Positions 15,570-23,659 of a stretch of 64,000 bases of DNA are shown piece after piece. The notes beneath the pieces are model-generated. The model was not told the DNA's origin. It did no database searches and saw nothing but the letters and a program-made list of their open reading frames with translations. The stretch comes from Lachnospiraceae bacterium V9D3004 (GTDB lineage Bacteria > Bacillota > Clostridia > Lachnospirales > Lachnospiraceae), in contig JHWW01000011.1 in assembly GCA_000621985.1 (NCBI GenBank), positions 48,772 through 112,771 of the forward strand, written 5' to 3'. The stretch's first letter is position 1. The number at the start of each line of letters is the position of its first letter. Both the position numbers and the translations under genes were made by a program.

Positions 15570-17405
15570 TTACGCACCTACCTTCCAGCTTATTGAACGT
15601 GTATATTCTTCGAACATCTCACGATATAATCCATGAGTTCTTCCTGTATCTGTTCCTTCTCCTCCCGTTTCGTCGGAGCCGGCCTTCGTGTCATTGTCCG
15701 TCGCGCTACGCATCAGTTCATCGTGTGTCCCGCTTTCCACAACACTGCCGTCATTTATAACGTATATTCTGTCGGCATCTATAACCGTACTCAGTCTGTG
15801 AGCTATCATGATCAGTGTCTTATCCTCTGACAGCCTCTCGAACGCAGCCTGTACTCTTGCTTCATTGTCCGGGTCGGCAAATGCCGTGGCTTCATCAAGT
15901 ATAAGTATCGGTGCATTCTTAAGCATGGCTCTTGCAATTGATATTCTCTGCATCTCTCCTCCGGACAGATAAGTTCCTTTCTCTCCGATAACAGTATGGA
16001 TCCCTTTGGGAAGCTTCTCGATTATGTCCATACACTGCGCATTATATAACGCCTCCATAACCTCCGCCTCGGAAGCTTCAGGCTTCGCCATTCTGACATT
16101 TTCCAATATCGAAGTCTTGATAAGCCTGCTGTCCTGGAACACAAACGACACATATTCCATAAGCTCATCCTGCGGAATATCTTTTATGTCAACTCCTCCG
16201 ATCCGTATAGCTCCGCCTGTCACATCGAAGAACCTTGCAATAAGAGCTGCAGTCGTCGATTTACCGCCTCCGCTCGGTCCCACAAGCGCAACGTGTTCTC
16301 CTTCATTTATCGTAAATGACATATTATGTACCGCATCTGTCTTTGAATCCTTATAATGGAAACTGACATTATCAAGTACTATCGAATGATCCTTTGGTCT
16401 TGCGGAAGAATTATTCTTATTATCAAGCGGTTCGATCTCAAGAACCGAATCTATACGCGACAGTGCATCTGCAAGCACCATCTCCTGCTCACCGGAATAC
16501 GCGATCTTGGTTAGTGTTACGGTAAGCAGCGGTGTTACGATTATGTAGTACATTACGTTGAGTATGATCTCCGGAGTAACACCTCCCCGGGTAATACAGA
16601 ATGCGGCACCGACAATAAATGCGAAGATCGAATTAATACACGTCATGAACGCCGCCATCTTCGGTCTGACCATGATCGTATATCCCGTGGACCATTTACC
16701 GAAATCATCAATCGCTTCTTTGAACCGCTTGAACGAATATACCGACTGTCCGAATATCTTAACAACCGGAATTCCCCTTACATATTCGGTAGCCTCACTG
16801 CTCATTATGTCAAGTGAATTCTGATATTTTACCATGTTCTCTTTCATGGTCTTGCCCATCATTGACATAATAAATGCGAATCCTATGACCGCAGGTATCA
16901 GACATACAAGACCAAGCTTCCAGTCAAACACACCGAGCAATACGATAAGACCCACAGGCGTAACCCAAGCCACAGCCTTATCAGGCAGATTATGAGCTAT
17001 ATAAGTCTCGGTCGCGGCAGTGGAATCATTTACCGTCCTTCTTATCTTGCCTGTTCCGTCTTCATCGAATACACCGAGAGGAAGCTTGATTATCCTGCTC
17101 ATAAGTTCATGTCTCATATTGGCCTGTATCCTGAAAGCTGCGATATGTGTGCAGAATAATGCGGCAATATATATAAGTAGCGATGCTATCGTAAGTATTA
17201 CCGCCTGCCATGCGATGGAGGTTATCTGTGTGGGATCTTCCCCGTATGCGGCAATCTTAAGTATCTTCCATATGTCATAATACGGAACCAGCGCCACCGC
17301 TGCGCTCACGGCTGCAAGTATTCGCCCGATCAGTATCAGATACTTATGTCCCCCCGCGTATCCGTTAATGATCTTCATTACATCAACATTAATCTTGTCA
17401 TTCAA
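15570..17405 (-). CDS. ABC exporter-fold half-transporter, pair 1 first subunit
   Basis: A 611-residue half-transporter. The start is a TTG at 17405, 7 bases after an AAGGAAGG site; the nearby ATG is out of frame. It has six membrane segments, Walker A GPSGGGKST, signature LSGGEMQR, Walker B LILDEATAFADPD, and AHRLS. A Gly/Thr/Asp-rich insert of about 20 residues lies near the C-terminus (KAGSDETGGEGTDTG), not seen in the other five. The ATAFADP D-loop is typical, from memory, of YbtPQ/IrtAB-like siderophore transporters. It is the first gene of the four-ABC unit behind operator A. Confidence 0.85.
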   Translation of the reverse strand: MNDKINVDVMKIINGYAGGHKYLILIGRILAAVSAAVALVPYYDIWKILKIAAYGEDPTQITSIAWQAVILTIASLLIYIAALFCTHIAAFRIQANMRHELMSRIIKLPLGVFDEDGTGKIRRTVNDSTAATETYIAHNLPDKAVAWVTPVGLIVLLGVFDWKLGLVCLIPAVIGFAFIMSMMGKTMKENMVKYQNSLDIMSSEATEYVRGIPVVKIFGQSVYSFKRFKEAIDDFGKWSTGYTIMVRPKMAAFMTCINSIFAFIVGAAFCITRGGVTPEIILNVMYYIIVTPLLTVTLTKIAYSGEQEMVLADALSRIDSVLEIEPLDNKNNSSARPKDHSIVLDNVSFHYKDSKTDAVHNMSFTINEGEHVALVGPSGGGKSTTAALIARFFDVTGGAIRIGGVDIKDIPQDELMEYVSFVFQDSRLIKTSILENVRMAKPEASEAEVMEALYNAQCMDIIEKLPKGIHTVIGEKGTYLSGGEMQRISIARAMLKNAPILILDEATAFADPDNEARVQAAFERLSEDKTLIMIAHRLSTVIDADRIYVINDGSVVESGTHDELMRSATDNDTKAGSDETGGEGTDTGRTHGLYREMFEEYTRSISWKVGA

Positions 17406-17575
17406 TTCTTATCCTTCCTTTCTGTGGTGTCTCTTGATATATTATTTGAAGCTCTCCGACGCCACGATTCATTATCTTTTTCGTTATCGCGCCGGTGGGT
17501 AGCTTTATATATGTAAATGATCTGCCGGACTACTGGTATTTGGTACTAATTACCATGTAGGCAACACCTGTTATT

Positions 17576-17591
17576 GTTAGTCACGACTAAC
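17576..17591. promoter_or_regulatory. TetR-type operator, copy A
   Basis: A perfect palindrome GTTAGT-CACG-ACTAAC, 170 bases upstream of the TTG of the first ABC gene and 88 bases downstream of the tetR stop codon. No convincing -35/-10 pair was found beside it. Confidence 0.7.
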
Positions 17592-17605
17592 CCTCTTTGC
17601 TTTTT

Positions 17606-17635
17606 TTACCCCGCAAAAAAACGGGGTAATTTTTT
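17606..17635. terminator. GC-rich hairpin between tetR and the ABC unit
   Basis: TTACCCCG and CGGGGTAA enclose an A-rich loop; TTTTT follows on the plus strand only. It probably ends transcription around tetR, although the U-run favours the opposite direction, so its strand of action is uncertain. Confidence 0.5.
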
Positions 17636-17678
17636 AATATAGTTTATTATTTATGTAATATGTATTTGTTCTGCTATT

Positions 17679-18293
17679 CTACAACCCGAACAATGCCTTC
17701 CATGCCGGCAGGTAGAACTTCTCAAGTGTTTCGGCATAATGCATTGCTTCTTTCTTAGTAAAATCATGCACAACAGCCTGAAACAACGCTTCTATATAAG
17801 CAGTTACGAGCAGATGAAACTCTCTTTTGCTGACCTTATTGATCTTCGTTCCCTTTTTTTGAAGTTCTTTCATATAACGAAATGTGACTTCCTCTTCAAG
17901 TTCGGCTATGTCATGAGTGAACGTTTCATATCTTGTTCCTCTTGACTTACAGATGATCAGCTTGAATTCATCAAAATGCCCGTATATATATTCCATCGCC
18001 CTTATTATCTCACTCTGATCCACCCACAGACTGTCCTTATCCTTTGTCTTAAGGTCATCTCCGTAATCACCTTCAATCTCATGATAAAGGCTCATAAATC
18101 CGTCGATCGCAGGATCCACCAGCGCCGCAAACATATCCTCCTTGGCGGGAAAATGCTTGTACAGACCCGATGCACTCATACCGCAGGCAGATGCGATCCT
18201 TCTCATGGACGCATCCTGATATCCGTAGTCCAAAAATTCCTTTAAGGCTGCAGCTACAATCTTTTCATGATTTTCTGTCTTATCTCTAGGCAT
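17679..18293 (-). CDS. TetR-family transcriptional regulator
   Basis: A 204-residue regulator starting MPRDKTENHEKIVAAALKEF; an AGAGGTGG site sets the ATG at 18293. The N-terminal helix-turn-helix is complete (DYGYQDASMRRIASACGMSASGLYKHFPAKEDMF in outline, residues about 22-55). The C-terminal ligand domain is unassigned. It lies directly upstream of the four-ABC unit on the same strand. The GTTAGT-N4-ACTAAC palindromes before each ABC unit have the size expected for a TetR dimer, so it is the probable repressor (inference). No full copy of the motif precedes its own start. Confidence 0.88.
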   Translation of the reverse strand: MPRDKTENHEKIVAAALKEFLDYGYQDASMRRIASACGMSASGLYKHFPAKEDMFAALVDPAIDGFMSLYHEIEGDYGDDLKTKDKDSLWVDQSEIIRAMEYIYGHFDEFKLIICKSRGTRYETFTHDIAELEEEVTFRYMKELQKKGTKINKVSKREFHLLVTAYIEALFQAVVHDFTKKEAMHYAETLEKFYLPAWKALFGL

Positions 18294-18439
18294 GATCCAC
18301 CTCTTCTTCCCAAGACACGAAGACTCTCTTGTGAATCTTGTATGGATACATAACATGTCACTTGCAACACGCACGTACTATGTGCATTTGCCGTAGACTA
18401 TGATAGTCTTTTGCACTTCGTGCTACGGGTTAGTGCTAC

Positions 18440-18498
18440 AAAAAACATAAGCGAACACTGTACGCCATCACATTTGTAAGCATACACTGTTCGCTTAT
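18440..18498 (-). terminator. Terminator of the HD hydrolase gene
   Basis: ATAAGCGAACA and TGTTCGCTTAT form an 11-bp stem, extended inward by TGTA/TACA across a C-C mismatch. On the minus strand it is followed by GTTTTTTG. It starts 6 bases after the stop codon of the HD gene. A TTGACA (18494-18489 region) with TATGCT 17 bases on lies within the stem and could serve tetR, which is a weak suggestion. Confidence 0.7.
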
Positions 18499-18503
18499 AT
18501 TTG

Positions 18504-18953
18504 TCAAGAGTTAATTTCCTCTTCAATGATCTTCTTTGCTTCAGAATATTTCCGCCTCCAATGCGCAAGCTTCTTCTCAATCTCCGGAGTCTTGTCACAT
18601 AACCTTGATTCATCCATATTATGCTCAATATCACCAAGCTTCACAGTCAAGGCAACAGGATTGGCGCATATATTCTTAATATATTCACGGTAATCATCCC
18701 CGTCTCTATGGGTAAGGAGTCTTACCGCTTCTACTATCTCTGTCGGGAATTCTTCCGCAAGATCTTCAATCGTGACATCCGTATCTTCAACAACATCATG
18801 AAGCAGGGCGACGCATACGGTTATCTCATCAGTCATCTGTTCAGCCACATGAAACGGGTGAAAAATGTACGGAACCCCGCTTATATCCTTCTGACCCTGA
18901 TGCGCTTCATATGCGATGTTTATGGCTTTTATCGTTAATTTTGTATATATCAT
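18504..18953 (-). CDS. Single-domain HD hydrolase, small alarmone hydrolase type
   Basis: A 149-residue protein starting MIYTKLTIKAI, with a GGGGGAG site 8 bases before the ATG at 18953. It matches the RelA/SpoT HD domain alone: H32 in FHPFHVA, the H52-D53 pair in LLHDVVEDT, and the downstream KLGDIEHN motif. Members of this type (Mesh1-like) remove the 3' pyrophosphate from (p)ppGpp, but related HD proteins act on other nucleotides. No synthetase or TGS/ACT domain is attached. It is monocistronic, divergent from the Rrf2 gene. Confidence 0.75.
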   Translation of the reverse strand: MIYTKLTIKAINIAYEAHQGQKDISGVPYIFHPFHVAEQMTDEITVCVALLHDVVEDTDVTIEDLAEEFPTEIVEAVRLLTHRDGDDYREYIKNICANPVALTVKLGDIEHNMDESRLCDKTPEIEKKLAHWRRKYSEAKKIIEEEINS

Positions 18954-19043
18954 ATCCGTGTCTCCCCCCAGCATAACGTATAAGTATTCTTTATATTTTT
19001 ATATGATCTAAACCACAGTTTATTGTCGGTATATTTTTTATAG

Positions 19044-19072
19044 TTGAAATCCTACCATTTTAGTAGTATAAT
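19044..19072 (+). promoter_or_regulatory. Promoter of the Rrf2 gene with an Rrf2-like box
   Basis: TTGAAA (19044-19049), a 17-base spacer and TATAAT (19067-19072). Within the spacer CTAC-N7-GTAG (19052-19066) forms an inverted repeat like the CCTAC...GTAGG boxes of clostridial Rrf2/IscR regulators, so autoregulation is likely. Confidence 0.7.
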
Positions 19073-19107
19073 GATTTCCATATTAAAAATGTCAGGAGTG
19101 ATTTAAC

Positions 19108-19518
19108 ATGAAAATATCTACACGCGGACGTTATTCCCTTCGACTTATGATCGATCTTGCGCAGCATTATAACGAAGGATATATTGCCCTCAAGGATATA
19201 TCCGCCAGACAGGATATATCAAAAAAGTACCTTGAGCAGATAATTCCGTTCCTCACCAGGAACAACCTTATAATCACAAACCGCGGACATATGGGTGGTT
19301 CCCAGCTCGCGAAAGATCCGTCCGAGATATCCGCTTACGAGATAATCTTGAGTGCCGAAGGCAGCATTACCCCTGTAAGTTGCATAGAGAATCCGGCAAG
19401 CTTATGTCCTCATGCAGCCGAATGCCTTACTTTACCACTATACACTAAGTTAAATGATGTTATCAAGGAATATCTGTCAAGTATCACTCTTCAGGACATT
19501 TTAGACAGAAAAGTATGA
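19108..19518 (+). CDS. Rrf2-family regulator with three cysteines
   Basis: A 136-residue Rrf2 regulator. The winged helix spans about residues 1-65 (MKISTRGRYSLRLMIDLA, DISKKYLEQII, RGHMGGSQLAKDP). Cys 92, 100 and 106 lie where IscR has its [2Fe-2S] ligands (92, 98, 104 in E. coli), with slightly wider spacing, so an iron-sulfur sensor is plausible. It stands alone, without cysteine desulfurase or scaffold genes nearby. Its promoter has a matching inverted repeat. Confidence 0.88.
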   Translation: MKISTRGRYSLRLMIDLAQHYNEGYIALKDISARQDISKKYLEQIIPFLTRNNLIITNRGHMGGSQLAKDPSEISAYEIILSAEGSITPVSCIENPASLCPHAAECLTLPLYTKLNDVIKEYLSSITLQDILDRKV

Positions 19519-19568
19519 CAATATACAGCTGATCATCCGGTTGGCTACAGTCCGTTGTCACAATAATT

Positions 19569-20477
19569 TTATGAAACTGCCGCTTTTTTTCTGAATTGCG
19601 GTACCTGGGCAAGAATTACCGATACGAATACAAGAACGCATCCCAGCATTTCTTTATGAGTCAGCATCTCTCCGAGTACAAGCCAGCCGGCAATGACAGA
19701 GAATACCGATTCAAGACTCATTACGATCGAAGCAACTGCCGGCTCAGCGTATTTCTGTCCGACCATCTGCAATGTGAATGCAACGCCGCTTGACATTATT
19801 CCCGTGAATAATATTGAACCGGCAGCATTAATTATATTATCAATAATAATCTCATCGGAAATGAGCGCAGCAACCGACGATACGATACCGCATGTGACGA
19901 ACTGGATGCAGGATAATTTTATGCTGTCACACGATGAGAATCTGTCAATAACAAGTATATGAGCCGTGTAACATATCGCGCATATGATAAGGAACACGTC
20001 TCCGATATATACTGCCCCGAATCCCCCGGACATACAGAGCATATACATTCCGCATATTACACCGACCACGGATGTAACGATAAGAGGATGGATCTTTCTG
20101 CCATATATCTGTGAATATACCGCAACCATAACAACATAAGTAGCCGTAAGGAATCCGGCTCTTCCCGAAGCCGCAACCCCGTCAGGATACATTCCTATAC
20201 CAAGCTGCTGTGATCCCATTGCAAATGATATGACCAGCCCGCATATTATTCCGCCTTTTACGGGCCATTTACCGGGAACATATTCCGGTATTCTTCTTTT
20301 TCTCTGCGTATCCGACAGATAATGAACCAGCCACAAAAATATCGCTCCGACAAAAGATCTTACCGCGTTGAAGGTGAATGCCGGCACAAACTTCGATCCA
20401 CTGGTCTGCGCCACAAAAGCCGTTCCCCATATGAATGCTGCTATTAACAGCAGGATACTTCCTTTTAAATTCTTCAT
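19569..20477 (-). CDS. EamA/DMT-family permease
   Basis: A 302-residue membrane protein with ten hydrophobic segments and the two-fold EamA repeat: AAFIWGTAFVAQ near residue 15 and GIMSSGVAFTLQMVGQKYAEPAVASIVMSLE in outline in the second half. Such proteins export amino acids or other small metabolites; the substrate is not evident. The ATG at 20477 is favoured because the hydrophobic part begins at once; the ribosome binding site is weak. It stands alone behind its own promoter. Confidence 0.88.
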   Translation of the reverse strand: MKNLKGSILLLIAAFIWGTAFVAQTSGSKFVPAFTFNAVRSFVGAIFLWLVHYLSDTQRKRRIPEYVPGKWPVKGGIICGLVISFAMGSQQLGIGMYPDGVAASGRAGFLTATYVVMVAVYSQIYGRKIHPLIVTSVVGVICGMYMLCMSGGFGAVYIGDVFLIICAICYTAHILVIDRFSSCDSIKLSCIQFVTCGIVSSVAALISDEIIIDNIINAAGSILFTGIMSSGVAFTLQMVGQKYAEPAVASIVMSLESVFSVIAGWLVLGEMLTHKEMLGCVLVFVSVILAQVPQFRKKAAVS

Positions 20478-20517
20478 GTCTGTATATTTTTCCTTTTTTA
20501 TAATGTAACTGAAATAC

Positions 20518-20547
20518 AATATATCGCGAATCAAGCTCTTATGTCAA
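20518..20547 (-). promoter_or_regulatory. Promoter of the EamA permease gene
   Basis: TTGACA (20547-20542), an 18-base spacer and TATATT (20523-20518) on the minus strand. Confidence 0.6.
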
Positions 20548-20585
20548 GAAAAACGTACATTTCGGATGTAATACACATCAACAAT

Positions 20586-20614
20586 TTGACAAAACAAAGA
20601 ATCACAATCATAAT
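20586..20614 (+). promoter_or_regulatory. Promoter of the secreted esterase gene
   Basis: TTGACA (20586-20591), a 17-base spacer and CATAAT (20609-20614), followed by a leader of about 60 bases and an AAGGGGG site. Confidence 0.65.
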
Positions 20615-20680
20615 ACTTTATATAAACCTGTGAACATCCAGCGGGTTAAAGCTTAAAACTATATTAAGGGGGATCATAAA

Positions 20681-22234
20681 ATGACAAGAAGTAATCTGAA
20701 AAAGGGCATTGCACTTACTCTTACCTCAGCCCTTGCGTTATCGATCGTGTCACATTATACAGCCGGTGATCCGGCTATGGCTAAGACTAAACTCAAAGTA
20801 TCGGTCAAATCAAAAAAGGTGACGATCAATGTTGGAGATACCTATAAGATCAAGCTGAAAAATCTGCCGTCAAAGGCGAAAGTCACATGGAAATCTTCAA
20901 AGAAAAAAATCGCAACCGTCAATTCAAAAGGCAAGGTAACAGCCAAGCAAAAAGGTACTGCGGTAATAAGCGCCACCATAAAATACAAGGGTGTAAAAAA
21001 GGCTGTAAAATGTACAATAACCGTTAATGATAAGAAGGTCAAACAGACTCCTTCGGCAGAAGCAACACAGGCTGCTACCGTAACGCAGGCTCCGGTTAGC
21101 GTGAATACCCCTGCTCCCACAAAATCTGCGGCAACAAAAGCGCCTGATTCAAAGAAACTAACGTCAATCTCATTCAACACCGACAGCGTGGATCTTGACA
21201 TGAACGCATCATTTAAACTAAAACCAGCCATTAGTCCTACAGATGCCACATTAAATGACTGTGACGTTGTTAACTCAAAGGATTACATTGCTTCCGTGGC
21301 TTCTGACGGAACTGTTACCGCAAAATATATCGGAACAACGTATATCACCTTAAGATCCAAGAGTGATCCTTCGGTAAGCGCAACACTGCAGGTAAATGTT
21401 ACGGATGACTTTTCACAACCCAAAGGATTCAATGAATATAATGAGAACATTGCACACGGAACAATGGGTGACCTGAATTATCCCTCCGATTACAGACCAC
21501 AGCCTACAGCACATGCCAGAGTATGGTATCCACCGAATTACGATGAGAATAAAAAATACAACGTTCTCTTCTGTCTGCACGGCGGAAGCGATAACGAATA
21601 CTACTGGACAGGGCACAGCAGTTCATCAAACGGCGGTTGCAGAGGCGATTATGTTCTTGACAGCCTCTATGCTACCGGACAGATGGAAGATACGATCGTA
21701 ATATTCCCTCACGGAGTGATCCAGTATGATGAGAACAGAGATTATCCGAATGTAAGACCTAACAAGTATCTCCACTCGGATAATGATTTCTGGGTAAATC
21801 ATTATCTGTTCGAATTCGAACTTATCAACAACCTTCTTCCATACGCTAAGGAGAATCTCCCGATCTACGGAACTCCCGAACATATGGCAGTATGCGGTCT
21901 GTCAATGGGTTGTGCCCAGTCAATGGAGATAGGCTTCAACAATCCTGACTTATTCGATTATATCGGAAGCTTCTCGGCAGGACCGTTCGAAGATATGGAT
22001 CAGGAATTCATCAACAGCGAAGAAGATTCTGAGAAGATAAATGAGAAGATAAAACTGTGGTTCTTCATCACAGGTGAAAATGACCACCTGCATGACAACA
22101 GCCTTCGTAAATTCCTGGAAGTATGCCGCGAGAACAAACTCAATCACGTATTCTATGAAGTACCCGGTGTCGGACATGATGATTATTGTTGGGATATGGC
22201 ATTATATACGTTCATGAGATATACTTTTAAGTAA
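20681..22234 (+). CDS. Secreted CE1-type esterase with two Big2-like domains
   Basis: A 517-residue secreted protein. A signal peptide (1-34, cleaved near AMA-KT) is followed by a Lys-rich Big2 domain (about 38-115; VTWKSSKKKIATVNSKGKVTA), a Thr/Ala/Pro linker (116-155), a second Big-like domain (about 158-238) and a C-terminal alpha/beta hydrolase. The hydrolase has an oxyanion-type LFCLHGGSDNE, the nucleophile elbow CGLSMGC, an acid in TGENDHLHD, and the catalytic His in GVGHDDYCW. This is the esterase D/XynZ (CE1) fold, whose members remove feruloyl or acetyl groups from xylan. A plant-polysaccharide role is likely, but the substrate is not proven. Confidence 0.85.
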   Translation: MTRSNLKKGIALTLTSALALSIVSHYTAGDPAMAKTKLKVSVKSKKVTINVGDTYKIKLKNLPSKAKVTWKSSKKKIATVNSKGKVTAKQKGTAVISATIKYKGVKKAVKCTITVNDKKVKQTPSAEATQAATVTQAPVSVNTPAPTKSAATKAPDSKKLTSISFNTDSVDLDMNASFKLKPAISPTDATLNDCDVVNSKDYIASVASDGTVTAKYIGTTYITLRSKSDPSVSATLQVNVTDDFSQPKGFNEYNENIAHGTMGDLNYPSDYRPQPTAHARVWYPPNYDENKKYNVLFCLHGGSDNEYYWTGHSSSSNGGCRGDYVLDSLYATGQMEDTIVIFPHGVIQYDENRDYPNVRPNKYLHSDNDFWVNHYLFEFELINNLLPYAKENLPIYGTPEHMAVCGLSMGCAQSMEIGFNNPDLFDYIGSFSAGPFEDMDQEFINSEEDSEKINEKIKLWFFITGENDHLHDNSLRKFLEVCRENKLNHVFYEVPGVGHDDYCWDMALYTFMRYTFK

Positions 22235-22330
22235 GTAGCTAAGGATTCGTAATTGTACATGTTCCCTTCCCCGGCAAATGCCTGCTCATGCAAGCGTGGC
22301 AGTTGCTTGCCGGTTTGATGCTACAAAAAT

Positions 22331-22396
22331 GGCACTACCCTTTGGCATAAAATTTGTTGCAATACAAATCTCACCGAAGGGAGTGCCTGATTTTTT
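22331..22396. terminator. Terminator between esterase and hydE
   Basis: GGCACTACCCTTTGG pairs with CCGAAGGGAGTGCC around a loop with its own ATTTGT/ACAAAT hairpin, followed by TTTTTT on plus and TTTTTG on minus. It can serve both converging genes. A weaker CCGGCAA/TTGCCGG stem lies before it. Confidence 0.75.
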
Positions 22397-22434
22397 GAAT
22401 ATTAAATTTGCTTATCAAAATAGGGATGAATCTA

Positions 22435-23586
22435 TCAACGCACAAAAGAGGGTGCGTCTCCTCTGTCTGTCACGATCTCATATCCTATTCTCTGCACCCT
22501 GCTATTAAGACAATTACGGCACTCTGCGGATTCGTCTCCGGTGCATATTTTATTATCATACAACTCATATAATTTTCTTACCGATACAGGTGACAGGTTC
22601 GGCATAAGAACATTTCCACCGGCAAGAATTCCCATCTCGCGTCCACGGGGATTAATCGTTCCAAGAGCTGTCGTTGCGGGGAGAAGCACTTCCGGCAGCA
22701 TGATCCTGATTAATGACATCATATATAATGTCTGCTCATATGTACCTTGTGTTTCATTCGCAAAAGGAGTCTCATGGTGTGGCACAAACGGTCCTATTCC
22801 AACCATCTGCGGTTCAAGCTTTTTTATAAACTTCATGTCTTTTACAAGATGATCCACCGACTGCCCGGGAGAACCAACCATAAAACCGCATCCCACCTGA
22901 TATCCGATCTCTTTGAGCGTCCACAGACATTCAATTCTGTTATCATAAGACATCTCGTCGGGATGAAGAGTCTGATAATGATCCTTATCTCCGGTCTCAT
23001 GCCTCAGAAGATATCTGTCTGCGCCGGCTTCATACATTCTCTTATAACTTTCTCTGCTTCTCTCACCGAGAGAAAGCGTAACAGCACAATCAGGGTATGC
23101 CTTCTTGATAGAACTGATAATATCACACATCACTTCATCGGAATAATAACCGTCTTCTCCGCCCTGTAATACAAAAGTCCTGTAACCGAGTCCGTAACCC
23201 TGCTTGGCACATTCCATAATATCTTCTTTAGTAAGCCTGTAACGCACCAGTGCTTTATTATCTCTTCTGATCCCGCAATAATAACAATTATTCCTGCAAT
23301 AATTCGATATTTCAATAAGACCGCGAATATATATCCTGTTTCCAAAGACTTTGCGTGCAATATTGCGTGCTTTATCATTTGCATATTTTACCACACTGTA
23401 AGTATTGTCGACTATGTCCGTTTCCGAGTCTGTTTCCGTATCAACTTCCGCCCAATCTCTTAAAGTGCTCACCTGACTGCCTGATACCGATCCTGTAAAC
23501 TTCTGCGCACCGATAACAGCCCTCCACTGCTCCTCGCTAAGATCATGCTCTCTCTCAAGAATATCTATAAGCTTTTCATAATCCAT
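22435..23586 (-). CDS. hydE: [FeFe]-hydrogenase maturation radical SAM protein HydE
   Basis: A 383-residue radical SAM enzyme. C97-x3-C101-x2-C104 (SNYCRNNCYYC) binds the SAM cluster. HydE features follow: GYRTFVLQGGEDGYY, LSLGERS, RYLLRHET and VGCGFMVGSPGQ. A second Cys set near the C-terminus (CTGDESAECRNC, spacing 7 and 2) equals the accessory cluster site known in Thermotoga HydE. It builds part of the dithiolate ligand of the H-cluster with HydF and HydG, which are not in this window. The ATG at 23586 is chosen over an upstream frame extension because of an AAAGGA site. It follows recN on the same strand. Confidence 0.9.
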   Translation of the reverse strand: MDYEKLIDILEREHDLSEEQWRAVIGAQKFTGSVSGSQVSTLRDWAEVDTETDSETDIVDNTYSVVKYANDKARNIARKVFGNRIYIRGLIEISNYCRNNCYYCGIRRDNKALVRYRLTKEDIMECAKQGYGLGYRTFVLQGGEDGYYSDEVMCDIISSIKKAYPDCAVTLSLGERSRESYKRMYEAGADRYLLRHETGDKDHYQTLHPDEMSYDNRIECLWTLKEIGYQVGCGFMVGSPGQSVDHLVKDMKFIKKLEPQMVGIGPFVPHHETPFANETQGTYEQTLYMMSLIRIMLPEVLLPATTALGTINPRGREMGILAGGNVLMPNLSPVSVRKLYELYDNKICTGDESAECRNCLNSRVQRIGYEIVTDRGDAPSFVR

Positions 23587-23659
23587 AGTAAGTCCTTTCC
23601 AAACAAAATATTTACAATGACTATATTCAATGATGTAAAGGTCGGGCTGTGGGGTGGGT

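Noticed and set aside
14927..15760. A 277-residue plus-strand frame over the ABC genes
   Set aside because: It is antisense to two genes with complete ABC motifs and has no ribosome binding site.
18396..18415. AGACTAT-G-ATAGTCT palindrome upstream of tetR as its autoregulatory site
   Set aside because: It does not resemble the GTTAGT-N4-ACTAAC motif and no promoter could be aligned with it; left as unexplained.
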